Below are positions 43,797 through 53,666 of a stretch of 64,000 nucleotides of DNA, in pieces. Both the position numbers and the translations under genes were made by a program. Under the pieces are notes generated by a model. It was not told the DNA's origin, made no database searches, and saw only the letters and a program-made list of their open reading frames with translations. Source of the DNA: Tateyamaria omphalii. Lineage in GTDB: Bacteria > Pseudomonadota > Alphaproteobacteria > Rhodobacterales > Rhodobacteraceae. Location of the stretch: NCBI RefSeq assembly GCF_019802125.1, contig NZ_JAHVHT010000005.1:62001-126000 (forward strand). The letters run 5' to 3'. Numbering within the stretch: the stretch's first letter is position 1; each line of letters begins with the position of its first letter.

Positions 43797-44745
43797 GTTG
43801 CATGGTCAATTTACGCATCATCTTTCGAGCACGTCGACGTTCAGACTTCCAGATATAGAACGCCAGAAACGGGTGGCGTAGGGCCATCGCCAGGAACGCG
43901 CCGGCTTCGTCAGAGTAAAGGGCCGTTCCGAGGTCCGCCTTGACCTGTTCCCTTTGCAGGATGCGCAAGATCCTGTGTTCATCAGGAAGACCAAAATGCC
44001 GGGCATCAAGTTTTCGCTGACGCATGATGGCACGTGTCGCCGTGAAACCTTTTTTACGTCGTGCCTGAAATGCCGCGATATCGGCGTGATATCCGTCGGA
44101 ACTCGTCAGCCCGGTACCGAGACGATATTGCACCAGCTCTTCCTTGATCACCGTAACCCGGTTTTCGAGTGCGGCACGAAACCCCAGCACCAGGTCCTCA
44201 TATGCTTCGGGATCAAGGGCACCAAAGTCTTCATAAAGACTGCGATGCCACGCACCTGTTGCGCCGATATACAACGCCTTTGACCGAGCAGCACGCGCAG
44301 CGTCCCACGTGTTGTAGAACAAGGCGGTTCTGAAATTGCCATGAACGGGCTTGTCATCGGGATCAATCACGTCGGCGTAGGAACACAAAAGCAGGCAATC
44401 CTCCCGTTCAAAAGCCTGTGCGATCCGCTCGCTGCGATGGGGATAGGACTTGTCATCACCCGCGGCGGCAATCAACACATCGCCACTGCTGAGCTGATGC
44501 ACTTTGTCGAGGTTGCCTGCGAGACCAAGGTTTTGCGGGTTCCTGTTCAGAATGATCTGATGCGGACCATCATAGCCAGCAACCGTTTGCTGTATCACGT
44601 CAAAGGTATCATCCTTTGAGTGATCGTCAGAAATGACGATTTCCAATTGAACGCCGGTCTGCCCAAGAGCACTTTCAACGGCAGCCCGAACGGTATCGCG
44701 TTGATTGTAAGTCAGCAGGATGTAGGACAGCGACGGCAATGACAT
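43789..44745 (-). CDS. Glycosyltransferase family 2
   Basis: A 318-residue GT-A enzyme with LSYILLTYNQRDTVRAAVESALGQTG, IVISDDHSKDDTFDVI and IAAAGDDKSYPHR (DD motif). It has a basic C-terminus ending RRRARKMMRKL that could touch the membrane. It lies 21 bp after the aminotransferase gene, with which it is probably cotranscribed, followed by the other GT2 gene. Confidence 0.87.
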   Translation of the reverse strand: MSLPSLSYILLTYNQRDTVRAAVESALGQTGVQLEIVISDDHSKDDTFDVIQQTVAGYDGPHQIILNRNPQNLGLAGNLDKVHQLSSGDVLIAAAGDDKSYPHRSERIAQAFEREDCLLLCSYADVIDPDDKPVHGNFRTALFYNTWDAARAARSKALYIGATGAWHRSLYEDFGALDPEAYEDLVLGFRAALENRVTVIKEELVQYRLGTGLTSSDGYHADIAAFQARRKKGFTATRAIMRQRKLDARHFGLPDEHRILRILQREQVKADLGTALYSDEAGAFLAMALRHPFLAFYIWKSERRRARKMMRKLTMQHG

Positions 44746-44766
44746 TTCGTTGACCTATGCCCAACA

Positions 44767-45882
44767 CTACAGTGTCGGCGCTACTCGGTTGACGGTTTCA
44801 ATAACGCGTTCCACATGGGCCTCCGGCATCTGCGGCCCGATCGGCAAGCTGAGCATATCGTCGGCCAACCGTTCAGCCAGCGGGAATGCGCCGGGCGCAT
44901 ATGCAAGCTCTGCATAGGCTTTCTGCCGATGCGGTGCGATAGGATAGTGAATCAGCGTACTGATCCCTTCATCTGCCAGTTTCGCCATCAAAACATCGCG
45001 CTTGGGGTGCTGGATCACATACAGATGCCAGACAGGTTCGGCCCAATTTGGAACAACAGGTGTAATGACACCCTGAAGCGCATCGCTGTAGCGCCCCGCG
45101 ATATCACGGCGGCGCTTCGTCCAATCGTCGAGATGCTCCAGCTTGGCGGCAAGGATTGCGGCCTGGATCGGATCAAGCCGGCTGTTGGTGCCCTGCTCGT
45201 CGTTCACGTATTTCTTGCTTGAGCCATAGTTGCCCAAGACACGGACCTTTTCGGCAATATCCTCACGATTGGTCGTGATTGCCCCGCCGTCGCCAAGGGC
45301 ACCCAAGTTCTTACCGGGATAGAAACTCCAGCACACCACGTCGCCATGTGCGCCGACGCGACGCCCCTTGTATGTCGCACCGTGGGCCTGTGCGGCATCC
45401 TCGATCAGCGCCAACTTGTAGGCCTCCGCAATCTCCAGCAGAGGATCAAGGTCGGCCGGTTGACCATACAGGTGCACCGCGATGATCCCGCGAGTGCGTG
45501 GCGTGATCGCGGCCACGACAAGTGCGGGATCGACATTGTAGGTCTGGGCATTGGGCTCCACAGGGATTGGCGTTGCGCCTACCGCCGATACAGCCAACCA
45601 TGTCGCAACGAAGGTATGTGACGGCACGATCACCTCATCGCCGGGTCCAATGTTCAAAGCACGCAAACTCAGAATCAATGCGTCAAGCCCATTAGCCACG
45701 CCAACACAGTGAGCGGCACCGCAATAGGCGGCGTAGGCGTTCTCGAACGCTTCGACCTCCGGGCCCTGAATATACCACCCACTGGCCATGACGCGCTGAA
45801 CGGCGGCATCTATTTCCGGTTGTATCGCCAGATACGCTGCGCGAAGGTCGAGAAAGGGGATTTGCGCCATGTGCTCAGCCAT
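44767..45882 (-). CDS. DegT/DnrJ/EryC1 aminotransferase (FdtB-like)
   Basis: A 371-residue PLP sugar aminotransferase. N-terminal IPFLDLRAAY, GVANGLDALILSLRAL, VIVPSHTFVATWLA, IEDAAQAHGATYKG and PLP lysine in SFYPGKNLGALGDGGA (Lys191). FdtB/QdtB-type enzymes aminate C3 of dTDP-3-keto-6-deoxyhexoses. The FdtA-like gene in the same run supports this. First gene of the minus-strand glycan operon, divergent from the GNAT gene at 46035. Confidence 0.88.
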   Translation of the reverse strand: MAEHMAQIPFLDLRAAYLAIQPEIDAAVQRVMASGWYIQGPEVEAFENAYAAYCGAAHCVGVANGLDALILSLRALNIGPGDEVIVPSHTFVATWLAVSAVGATPIPVEPNAQTYNVDPALVVAAITPRTRGIIAVHLYGQPADLDPLLEIAEAYKLALIEDAAQAHGATYKGRRVGAHGDVVCWSFYPGKNLGALGDGGAITTNREDIAEKVRVLGNYGSSKKYVNDEQGTNSRLDPIQAAILAAKLEHLDDWTKRRRDIAGRYSDALQGVITPVVPNWAEPVWHLYVIQHPKRDVLMAKLADEGISTLIHYPIAPHRQKAYAELAYAPGAFPLAERLADDMLSLPIGPQMPEAHVERVIETVNRVAPTL

Positions 45883-46034
45883 GTTCCAAGGTTCAATTCG
45901 ACTGCCGGTCTACACTTGTTTTCATCCATGTGGAATGCGACAGTCACCCGCCCGGCTAGACTATTTCGGGGGCCGCAAGCAACCGGTCCGAAAACCAGGA
46001 TTTTCAACCCGGTAAGTACAAAGGTGTCCGCGGA

Positions 46035-46595
46035 ATGACAGTCGAGAGCAGCGAGCGAATTGAAGGTGTACGGCTTGCCCTGCGCCTGGCGCAACCAGAA
46101 GATGCAGCTTACATCCATGGCCTTCGCATGGACCCCGCCTACAATCGGCATTTATCCGCCGTCACAGGAACCGTGGAAGATCAGGCCAACTGGCTGCGGC
46201 GCTACAAGGACCGCGAAGCCGCAGGTGAAGAGTACTACTATGTGATAGAGCGTCTGGATACCGGGCAACCATGCGGCCTTGTCCGGCTCTACGACATCGA
46301 AGACGACCAGTTCACTTGGGGCAGCTGGATTCTGGATCACAACAAGACGCCGAAAGCTGCTTTGGAAAGTGCAGTGCTGATCTACGTTCAAGGCTTCGAA
46401 CAGCTTGGTATGAAGAAGTCTGTGTTTGATGTTCGCGCCGACAATGATCGCACCTTGGCATTTCACACCCGTTTCGGAGCCATCGAAACCGGTCGGAATT
46501 CGCAAGATGTCTTCTTCAAATACAGCCGCGATCAGTTTCAGTCAGACAAGGACGGCCACATGAGCGTCTTGCGCGAAGCCCAAACGGCACGATGA
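46035..46595 (+). CDS. GNAT-family N-acetyltransferase
   Basis: A 186-residue acetyltransferase-fold protein: LALRLAQPEDAAYIHGLRMDP, EYYYVIERLDTGQPCGLVRLYDI, FTWGSWIL and the late RADNDRTLAFHTRFGAIETG segment typical of RimJ/PseH-like GNATs. It sits in the amino-sugar region and could acetylate the 3-amino group, replacing the hexapeptide enzyme FdtC. This is inference from context. It is followed by the ABC exporter after 83 bp. Confidence 0.82.
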   Translation: MTVESSERIEGVRLALRLAQPEDAAYIHGLRMDPAYNRHLSAVTGTVEDQANWLRRYKDREAAGEEYYYVIERLDTGQPCGLVRLYDIEDDQFTWGSWILDHNKTPKAALESAVLIYVQGFEQLGMKKSVFDVRADNDRTLAFHTRFGAIETGRNSQDVFFKYSRDQFQSDKDGHMSVLREAQTAR

Positions 46596-46678
46596 ACGTA
46601 AACAGCGTTTAGACTTTACAGGCCTTGCTATAATGCCTAGCTGTCCATCTCTGTCTCACGGAACCAGAATGTATCCGA

Positions 46679-48451
46679 ATGTTTGAGAGCACGCTCGACC
46701 GGTTGAACAGCAGACTGATTGTCCGCCTGTTGCGGGAAAACTTTCGCCTGCAATTGCCGAACTATTCGATTGCCATGGTGGCCATGGTGGCCATCGCCGC
46801 AACCACGGCGCTGACAGCGTGGATCATGAAGGACATCATCGACTCCATGATCGAGTCGGGTAATCGGGCGCAGGTTTTTGGCGTTGCCGCCTCGGTGGCC
46901 CTTATCTTCACCATCAAGGGGATCGCGACGTACACACAGACGGTGTTCCTGAGCCGAGCCGGCAACAGTATTGTCGCAGCACAGCAACGCAGACTGTATG
47001 CGGCCATCCTGAAGCACGGTGTGGCCTTCTTCACTGAACGGGATTCATCCGACCTGTTGATGCGGGTCACCTATTCGGCTCAAGCTGCCAGAACGGTCGT
47101 TGAAACGCTGGTCATGGGATTTGTGCGAGACCTTTTGACGCTGATCGGCTTGATCGTCGTCATGGTGTATCAACAACCCACTCTGTCCCTGTTTTCCCTG
47201 CTGTTTGGGCCCATCGCACTTTACGGCGTGCGCCGCATTCTTGCGCGCGTGCGCGAGATCATGCAGGCGGAAATGACCTCTATGGCCGAAATCATCAAGG
47301 TCATTCAAGAGACCGCGGTTGGCATCCGCGTGGTCAAAGCCTTCGCGCTTGAAGACCGGATGAACCTGCGTATGAAATCCGCTGTTGCGAATGTCGAAGA
47401 TCGTGCCAACGCACTGGCCCGGCTCGAGGCAGCCACGAGCCCGCTCATGGAAACCCTGTCCGGCTTTGCAATTGCGGCTGTGGTCGCGCTGAGCGTGGTG
47501 AACCTTTTCGGAGAGGACGCAAGCACGCCCGGACAGCTGATGTCATTCGTGACTGCGCTTCTTATGGCCTATGAACCCGCGAAGCGTCTCGCACGGATGC
47601 GCGTCACGATTGAGGCCGGGATGATCGGCGTGGGCGTCATGTACGAAGTGGTGGACATGCCGGTCACACTGGTCGAATCCGAAAACGCGCGTGGCCTGCC
47701 TTCGGGTGCAAGTGCCGTGCACCTCCAGGATGTTCATTTCGAATACAAGGACGACCAGACGATCCTTAACGGTCTCGACATCGAATTCCCGGCCGGCAAA
47801 ACAACAGCTCTCGTTGGCCCATCAGGTGGCGGCAAGTCCACAATCATGAACCTGATCATGCGGATGTACGATCCCACCAGGGGAAGCGTCGAAATCGGAG
47901 ACGTAGATCTGCGTGAAGCGACATTTGCATCGCTCCGCGAGAAGATCGCTTTTGTTGGCCAGGACACCTTCCTGTTCTCGGGCACCATCCGTCAGAATAT
48001 TGCCCTTGGGAAACCGGAAACCACGGACGAAGAGATCATTGCGGCTGCAAAGGCAGCCCACGCTCATGACTTCATCTCCCAATTTGAATTGGGCTATGAC
48101 ACGATTGTCGGCGAAAATGGAGCCAGTCTGTCAGGTGGTCAGAGGCAGCGGCTTGCCATTGCGCGTGCCGTATTGCGCGACAGTCCGATCCTGCTGATGG
48201 ACGAAGCGACAAGTGCGCTCGATTCCGAATCCGAACATCTGGTCAAACAGGCGCTGGACGATTTGACGAAGGGCCGTACGACGATTGTCATCGCGCACCG
48301 GTTGTCCACAATCATCAACTCAGACCTGATCCTCGTCATCAAAGATGGTAAGGTTGAAGAACAAGGCGATCTGAACACGCTTCTGGCGCAGAAGGGCCTG
48401 TTCCGCAGGCTGTATGACCGTCAGTATGAAAAAGCCGAACCCAGATCCTGA
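46679..48451 (+). CDS. MsbA-like ABC exporter (TMD-NBD)
   Basis: A 590-residue half-transporter with six membrane segments in the first 320 residues and an ATPase with Walker A GPSGGGKST, signature SLSGGQRQR, Walker B ILLMDEATSALD and AHRLSTI. It is of the lipid/glycan flippase type (MsbA, PglK). The surface-glycan neighbours suggest it moves a lipid-linked glycan. A 9-bp repeat (GCCATGGTG twice, 46772-46789) encodes a Met-Val-Ala repeat in the first helix. Confidence 0.87.
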   Translation: MFESTLDRLNSRLIVRLLRENFRLQLPNYSIAMVAMVAIAATTALTAWIMKDIIDSMIESGNRAQVFGVAASVALIFTIKGIATYTQTVFLSRAGNSIVAAQQRRLYAAILKHGVAFFTERDSSDLLMRVTYSAQAARTVVETLVMGFVRDLLTLIGLIVVMVYQQPTLSLFSLLFGPIALYGVRRILARVREIMQAEMTSMAEIIKVIQETAVGIRVVKAFALEDRMNLRMKSAVANVEDRANALARLEAATSPLMETLSGFAIAAVVALSVVNLFGEDASTPGQLMSFVTALLMAYEPAKRLARMRVTIEAGMIGVGVMYEVVDMPVTLVESENARGLPSGASAVHLQDVHFEYKDDQTILNGLDIEFPAGKTTALVGPSGGGKSTIMNLIMRMYDPTRGSVEIGDVDLREATFASLREKIAFVGQDTFLFSGTIRQNIALGKPETTDEEIIAAAKAAHAHDFISQFELGYDTIVGENGASLSGGQRQRLAIARAVLRDSPILLMDEATSALDSESEHLVKQALDDLTKGRTTIVIAHRLSTIINSDLILVIKDGKVEEQGDLNTLLAQKGLFRRLYDRQYEKAEPRS

Positions 48452-48493
48452 GCCACGTGCGTCAGGCCGCCATGACAAAAATCTGTTGTGGTG

Positions 48494-49759
48494 CTATTGC
48501 GTTGCCATCTTCTGCGCCCTGACGTCGGCAGAGCCTGTGTTTTCAAGCAACTGATCAATGTGCTCACAGAACGTGTCCACTGGAAGCTTGTAGGACGCCG
48601 CAAAGGCTTCGTAGCTGCTTTTGACGGTGGTATCCGCCTCTACGAAACAGTACGTCATTTCACACCCGGCCGCGTGGGCCAGGTTGGAGAAAAAGCACGC
48701 GCCGTCATACTCTTGAAGTGCCCAGACAAGACTTTGACTGCCAGGGCTCATAAACAGGGTATTTGCGAAAGCGGCACCTGTTGGCCCGATAACGAATTCC
48801 GCGTTGTACATCAGGCTCACCTGTTCGCGGAACGTCAGTTGTTCCATCTGCACCGCTGTAAATCCGCGGGCTTCGGCTGCAACACGAATATCTTCCTGAT
48901 TATAGGAACGCGCGCGCGGTGGCCGTACCAGAAAAACACGCTTGGGGCTGTCGGCGTCCCGCTCAATTCCAAGGTTTTCTAGGACGGCATGGCGCACTTG
49001 GCGCACCACATCGACATTCTGGATGTAGTCTTCGGGCTCAGGCCACATGTGGTCGCGCATGTTGAACGGACCCGACACAGGTGACGGAATGTGTACGAGC
49101 CTGTCAAACCGATGAAGTACATCGCCACGCAGGCCGATCACCTCACGGTCTCCCCGGCACAGATCAAGCGTTTCCCTGAACGAGGGAATGGTAAGTGCAG
49201 TTTCGGGCACCAACAACGGGTAGTCTTTGAACTCAGCAGGCAGATTGCGAGACAACCAAACAACCGGCAGTATTTCAGCCAGCCAATGATACCAATTGGC
49301 ATCACCATGCCCAAAGGCGCAGATACCATATGGAACTTCAGCGGTTTGTGAGTGGCTTGTGACGAAGTAGTCCTGAAAGAAGAACCCGCTATTGGTCAGG
49401 AGGCTTGTCCTGTCCAGGCTATCGTACATCTCATCGGGCAGCAGAAGATTGTACCCTTTGTAAAGAAAGGACGACCCCGATCTGCCAGCGACGTTTTCGA
49501 TTACCAGCGGCTGAATGGGCGGAAGCGGTCTTGTAAACAGCTCCACCTCAGTCTCCAGCGGGCGGGGCTTGGCAACTTGACTTTCCGAAGGCCCGAAAAC
49601 CGGATCAAGTCGCGTTGCACCATGGTCAACGACACTGGAGAGACGATACCCCTTGTACCCCATCAAATCCAAACCGAAGGAAGACAGGCGAGCAACCGCG
49701 GATGATCTGGTCTGGCCACGCACCAGGCGCTTGACGATACTGCGTCGAATGTTTGTCAT
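48494..49759 (-). CDS. Glycosyltransferase family 61 (DUF563) protein
   Basis: A 421-residue GT61 protein. The diagnostic C-terminal region has RVFLVRPPRARSYNQEDI, FREQVSLMYNAEFVIGPTGAAFANTLFM and CEMTYCFVEADT. The middle has FGHGDANWYHWLAEILPVVWL, a pattern common in capsular-polysaccharide members. No signal peptide. It converges with the ABC exporter gene and belongs with the surface-glycan block. Sugar specificity cannot be read. Confidence 0.83.
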   Translation of the reverse strand: MTNIRRSIVKRLVRGQTRSSAVARLSSFGLDLMGYKGYRLSSVVDHGATRLDPVFGPSESQVAKPRPLETEVELFTRPLPPIQPLVIENVAGRSGSSFLYKGYNLLLPDEMYDSLDRTSLLTNSGFFFQDYFVTSHSQTAEVPYGICAFGHGDANWYHWLAEILPVVWLSRNLPAEFKDYPLLVPETALTIPSFRETLDLCRGDREVIGLRGDVLHRFDRLVHIPSPVSGPFNMRDHMWPEPEDYIQNVDVVRQVRHAVLENLGIERDADSPKRVFLVRPPRARSYNQEDIRVAAEARGFTAVQMEQLTFREQVSLMYNAEFVIGPTGAAFANTLFMSPGSQSLVWALQEYDGACFFSNLAHAAGCEMTYCFVEADTTVKSSYEAFAASYKLPVDTFCEHIDQLLENTGSADVRAQKMATQ

Positions 49760-50054
49760 TTTTCCTGCCGGTAGCCCCTGCTCGCCATGCCAATCCTCTT
49801 CCGGACAACCAAGTCCTGCGGCCTCTAAAGGCCACTTTTGAAATACCAGTTACACGTGCAATGATAAAAGTGACATCGCTTTGCAAGCGGCAACTGGAAC
49901 TTGATTTGCCTCAGCAACACATCATGCGTGGAAATCCGCACATTTACCCAACGTACAAACACTTTCCGCATCGTTTCGGCAATCTACAGCCTATCTCGTC
50001 CACAGACTTTGGGATGCAGTCGCACGGGCAGCACAACGGGCAAAGGCCCAAAAG

Positions 50055-50495
50055 ATGAAACGGTTATTCCAAACGTATCTATTGTGGCTGCTTTCGGTTT
50101 GCGTCGCACATTCTGCATGTCCCCCACCCGAAGTACAATTCATGCGCTGTACGCTCCAAAACGAAAAGACCCTCCAAGTGTGCCAGACCGACACCCACGC
50201 ACGGTACATCTATGGCAGGCCAGGAACGGTACCGGACATCGAGATACAAAGGGCATTTGGCAAAGGTGCAAGCCGCGTTCCATGGGACGGACAGGGCAGG
50301 CAAATCACCGAAGGCATCTCGTTTTCAAAGAATGGGTACACATATGCGGCATATGCCGGAATACAGAGGCTCTACGGTGACGCCGAAGATACACACCCGC
50401 TTTCCGTTGGGGGCGTTGTGGTGTTCGGCCCCTTTGGTGCGTATCTGTTCGACCACGCCTGTCTCCCTGAAACGGTGGAGTGGCTTGGGTATTGA
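50055..50495 (+). CDS. Small secreted protein of unknown function
   Basis: 146 residues. An N-terminal signal MKRLFQTYLLWLLSVCVAHSA is followed by a mature part with several Cys (CPPPEVQFMRC, LQVC, HACLP), suggesting disulfides in the periplasm. GYTYAAYAGIQRLYGD and VVVFGPFGAYLFD look like beta strands. I do not recognise the family. It stands alone, after a 295-bp gap (49760-50054) where I see only a small GGCCT/AGGCC hairpin near 49820, and before the convergent DMT gene. Confidence 0.65.
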   Translation: MKRLFQTYLLWLLSVCVAHSACPPPEVQFMRCTLQNEKTLQVCQTDTHARYIYGRPGTVPDIEIQRAFGKGASRVPWDGQGRQITEGISFSKNGYTYAAYAGIQRLYGDAEDTHPLSVGGVVVFGPFGAYLFDHACLPETVEWLGY

Positions 50496-50524
50496 AGTCT
50501 GGCATTCTCTACAGCGCCGGACAA

Positions 50525-51382
50525 CTACCGCAACAGGGTCGTCCACATTGCAGCAGCAACAATCAGAACCGCGCCAATGAAAAAGGCGGGGGTGGGCACT
50601 TCGGCAAAGAATATGAAACCCGCGGTCGTTGAGAAAACCAAGCTGAGGTAGCCGAGAACCGAAAGAAAGGCGGCCTCGGCCCTGATATGTGCCTGCAAGA
50701 AACAGAACTGCGCGGATTGCGCGAAAAGGCCAATGGCGAGAAGCGACCAGAGGTGATCCGGAGCGATCGGCGACCAGACCACAACGGCAAACGGTGCCGT
50801 CAGCACGGCCAGGCCAGCGGTGTAGAACACCATCATGACAACAAAGGGCGTTTCGGACAGTTTACGGGTCAAGATGATCGCCGATGTGCCAAACAGGACC
50901 GTCAGAAAGGCGGCGGGCAGGCCCCAGTCAAGCGTCATGGCGCCAGGTTCCACGGCGACATAGACACCGACAAAGGCCAGCCCCGCTGCCCACCAACGAC
51001 GTCGTGGCACGACCTCCTTCAAAATGAGCATGGCGAGGATCATGGTAACTACGGGGCGGGTGAAGCTGATGGCCGTGAACAATGCGAATGGCAAGCGGGC
51101 GATGGCGAAGAAGCTGGCCGTAAGGGCCAGCGCCGACAAGACAACGCGCAAGGCGTGAAGTGGTAAACGGTTTACGGCTCTGAACGCCTGTCGCGCACTC
51201 CAGACAAACGGCACCATGAGTGCAAGCCCTGTGACCGCTCTCAGAAAGACAAGTTGGACGGCCGCATAGTCCAGGCCCATTGCCTTGACGATCGCCAAGG
51301 CAAAAACGTTGAGCGCCATGTCAGCCACGAGCCATGCGCCACCGGACAGATTGCGAGCAGCCGTCCCGTCAGCGAGGGGCAA
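50525..51382 (-). CDS. EamA/DMT-family transporter
   Basis: A 285-residue drug/metabolite transporter with about ten hydrophobic helices in two EamA repeats. The second repeat starts near LDWGLPAAFLTVLFGTSAIIL. The start appears to be a TTG at 51382 within the deacetylase stop region; the first ATG in frame would cut the first helix (about residues 14-34). It could move a metabolite of the ROK-controlled pathway in either direction. Last gene of the ROK operon. Confidence 0.83.
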   Translation of the reverse strand: MPLADGTAARNLSGGAWLVADMALNVFALAIVKAMGLDYAAVQLVFLRAVTGLALMVPFVWSARQAFRAVNRLPLHALRVVLSALALTASFFAIARLPFALFTAISFTRPVVTMILAMLILKEVVPRRRWWAAGLAFVGVYVAVEPGAMTLDWGLPAAFLTVLFGTSAIILTRKLSETPFVVMMVFYTAGLAVLTAPFAVVVWSPIAPDHLWSLLAIGLFAQSAQFCFLQAHIRAEAAFLSVLGYLSLVFSTTAGFIFFAEVPTPAFFIGAVLIVAAAMWTTLLR

Positions 51383-53666
51383 GAAGGTTCGCCATCAGGC
51401 GGTATGCTCCAGGCACACCATGCTCGAGCTGATGATGCAGGATCAAGGCACAGTGGGTGTGACGCCCCTTGCCAATTTCCGCTGTCAACAGTGCGCCGTG
51501 CAAAGGCGCCTCTCCAGCATCGGCCATGGACAGGAGCGGTTCGTATGCTGCATCCCAGCTTTTGGCAAAGTACAGGCCACGTTCCTTGTCCCACCCCTCC
51601 CAATCGTCGGCACAGATGGTGTTGGGATGCGACAGGATCGGGTGATCGGTCAGATGTGTCACCTTGGCCGTTTGATCCGTTACGCGCCAACGCAACGAGG
51701 GTTGACCGATCTCGATCCGTTTGGGTGGCGTAGCATCAGGGTCCCAATTGTCCCATGGTCGATGGTAAAGGGTCAGCAGGGTTCCACCTGCCGCTGTCCA
51801 ATCATGCAAGTCTTGCAATGCCCCACCCAGATCGGAACGGAATTTGACGGCAAAAATGCCAATCACGATAGCGTCGTATGCGGCCAGTTCCGCTGGTGTT
51901 ATCTGCCCTGCTTCAAGTGACGTAACATCAAAACCTGCGCACGCCAGCCAGTGCGCAACCCGGTCATGGCCGCCCCCGACATAGCCAATCCTCGCGCGGG
52001 GCAGCGCGCAGTCAACAATGTGAACCGTCACTTCGGCCGGTTTCGTAAGTGCACGCGGCGGAACATGCGGATGGCGGACGATTTGAGCAATCTTGGCCGC
52101 TTGGCCATCAAGTGCCAGAGGGATCTTGTATGTGCCGACCGGCATGTCGTCGGGCAGAGTGATCGCGAAACCGTCACCAGTGGGGGTGGCAATCCAGCTG
52201 TCTGGTAAGGTGAGACTGGCCTCACCACATGCCGGAACCCGGGATAACAAGGATATCCCAAAACTGCGGCGTTCGCTTTGGAGATTCACGACCTCAATCA
52301 TTGGATCAAGCGCAATGCGGGGGCTTGCCAGAATGAGGGGTGGTGTTTCGAAAGACAGATGAGTCTGGCTCGCGACCTCCCCGGTAAGTACCGTCACCGT
52401 CACAAACGGTGCCGAAGGCGCATCCGGCAGATAGGTATCCGGCGTCGAGGGTGTGGCGGCGGCTTTATCAGTATGCAATGTCGCGCCACTTGCGCTCCAT
52501 CCTTGGGGAACGACGATCTGCGTCTCAACATCAGCGTCATCCGCTGCGAGCATAACGGACAGGTTGGTGGTATCGCCCGGTGCAAGAATATCCGCATCGA
52601 CCGCGACATGCGCCTCGACCCCAGATGCCAGTTGGATGGCATACGCAGCTTGCGCGATCTTGCGATTGATCTTGTGTGCATGTTCCGGCGCTGGCCTCGC
52701 AGCCTGCAAGAGTGCCAGGCCCGCCGCTATCTCTGCACGCACTGTTGCATAGTCCGGGAACGCAGCCCGGGCGCTGTCGAAGTGCTGCTGGACTGCAGGC
52801 AGACCCAGATCGGCCAATGTTTTGGACAGACCGGACATCAGGTGATCGTCTGGACCGTCAACATGGGTTTGCGCCAGATGCAGCGGCCAATCGCGGTACT
52901 CTCCCGGCGGCACCCAGCGACCCATGGCTTGCGTCAGGTGGAAGGCGCGGCTTTGCTGGCCGATCTGTGCGTATGAAAAACCAGTGATTGGGTCTCGCCC
53001 ACTTTTGACTGTCAGCGTCTTCGGCGGTGGTGGCAGGTCGTCATCATAGGCCTGACCAGCGCCAGACCACGCAGGCAAATAGAGCTTGGCAATCTGCCAG
53101 GGCGCTTGATCGGTTCCGTAGGACGGGTCAGCGGCCAGTTCCATGACGTCATGCGCAGCCAACGTCATCGCGCGATGATGCCCGTGCTGGCCGGGCACGT
53201 CCAGAAACGTGGGACAGAGGATATCAGGGCGCTCAGTGCGCACGATTTCGACAAAACGACGCATCGTCCTGTCTCGTCCCCAGTGCTCCAACGTCTCGAC
53301 GCCGGACTTTGAGAAACCGAAGTCTCGGATCGGATCGTCTGGTGTTCGGCTTAGCCAATAGAGCCGCAAGTTCAGCACATCTGCCGCACCCTCCATCTCG
53401 GCAGTGCGCAAAACACCCAGAGCAGCGCCAGCTTCCGTGCCAATGTCGTTCTGACCGCCATCGCCACGGGTCGCGCAGGCATAGCTGATATCGATCCCGT
53501 CCCGCAGACCCAATGCGGCCAACATATCCGAGATTTCATCATCCGGATGGGCACCGGAATTCATGAAGGACACGACTGTCTGAAGTCGGCTCAGCGCGTG
53601 GTGCAGTGCAACGATCCGAGGCTTCAGCCTATGGCGCAGAATGCGGGTGTTGTCAGGCAAGGTCAC
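51369..53666 (-). CDS. PIG-L deacetylase with C-terminal class I amidotransferase-like domain
   Basis: A 765-residue protein. Residues about 30-290 are a PIG-L/LmbE zinc deacetylase with SGAHPDDE, RGDGGQND and HGHHRAM as metal and catalytic residues. A beta-rich middle follows. The last 190 residues (RIGYVGGGHDRVAHWLACAGFDV, YDAIVIGIFAVKFRSDLGGAL, THCALILHHQLEHG) resemble a ThuA/GATase1-like fold. Such enzymes remove acyl groups from N-acyl amino sugars. The GTG-53666 start overlaps the ROK stop (GTGA). No signal peptide is evident, so it is probably cytoplasmic. Confidence 0.83.
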   Translation of the reverse strand: MTLPDNTRILRHRLKPRIVALHHALSRLQTVVSFMNSGAHPDDEISDMLAALGLRDGIDISYACATRGDGGQNDIGTEAGAALGVLRTAEMEGAADVLNLRLYWLSRTPDDPIRDFGFSKSGVETLEHWGRDRTMRRFVEIVRTERPDILCPTFLDVPGQHGHHRAMTLAAHDVMELAADPSYGTDQAPWQIAKLYLPAWSGAGQAYDDDLPPPPKTLTVKSGRDPITGFSYAQIGQQSRAFHLTQAMGRWVPPGEYRDWPLHLAQTHVDGPDDHLMSGLSKTLADLGLPAVQQHFDSARAAFPDYATVRAEIAAGLALLQAARPAPEHAHKINRKIAQAAYAIQLASGVEAHVAVDADILAPGDTTNLSVMLAADDADVETQIVVPQGWSASGATLHTDKAAATPSTPDTYLPDAPSAPFVTVTVLTGEVASQTHLSFETPPLILASPRIALDPMIEVVNLQSERRSFGISLLSRVPACGEASLTLPDSWIATPTGDGFAITLPDDMPVGTYKIPLALDGQAAKIAQIVRHPHVPPRALTKPAEVTVHIVDCALPRARIGYVGGGHDRVAHWLACAGFDVTSLEAGQITPAELAAYDAIVIGIFAVKFRSDLGGALQDLHDWTAAGGTLLTLYHRPWDNWDPDATPPKRIEIGQPSLRWRVTDQTAKVTHLTDHPILSHPNTICADDWEGWDKERGLYFAKSWDAAYEPLLSMADAGEAPLHGALLTAEIGKGRHTHCALILHHQLEHGVPGAYRLMANLLAPR

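Noticed and set aside
46772-46789. Tandem 9-bp repeat GCCATGGTG
   Set aside because: Only two copies inside the first helix of the ABC exporter; it encodes hydrophobic residues in frame and is too short to call a functional repeat.
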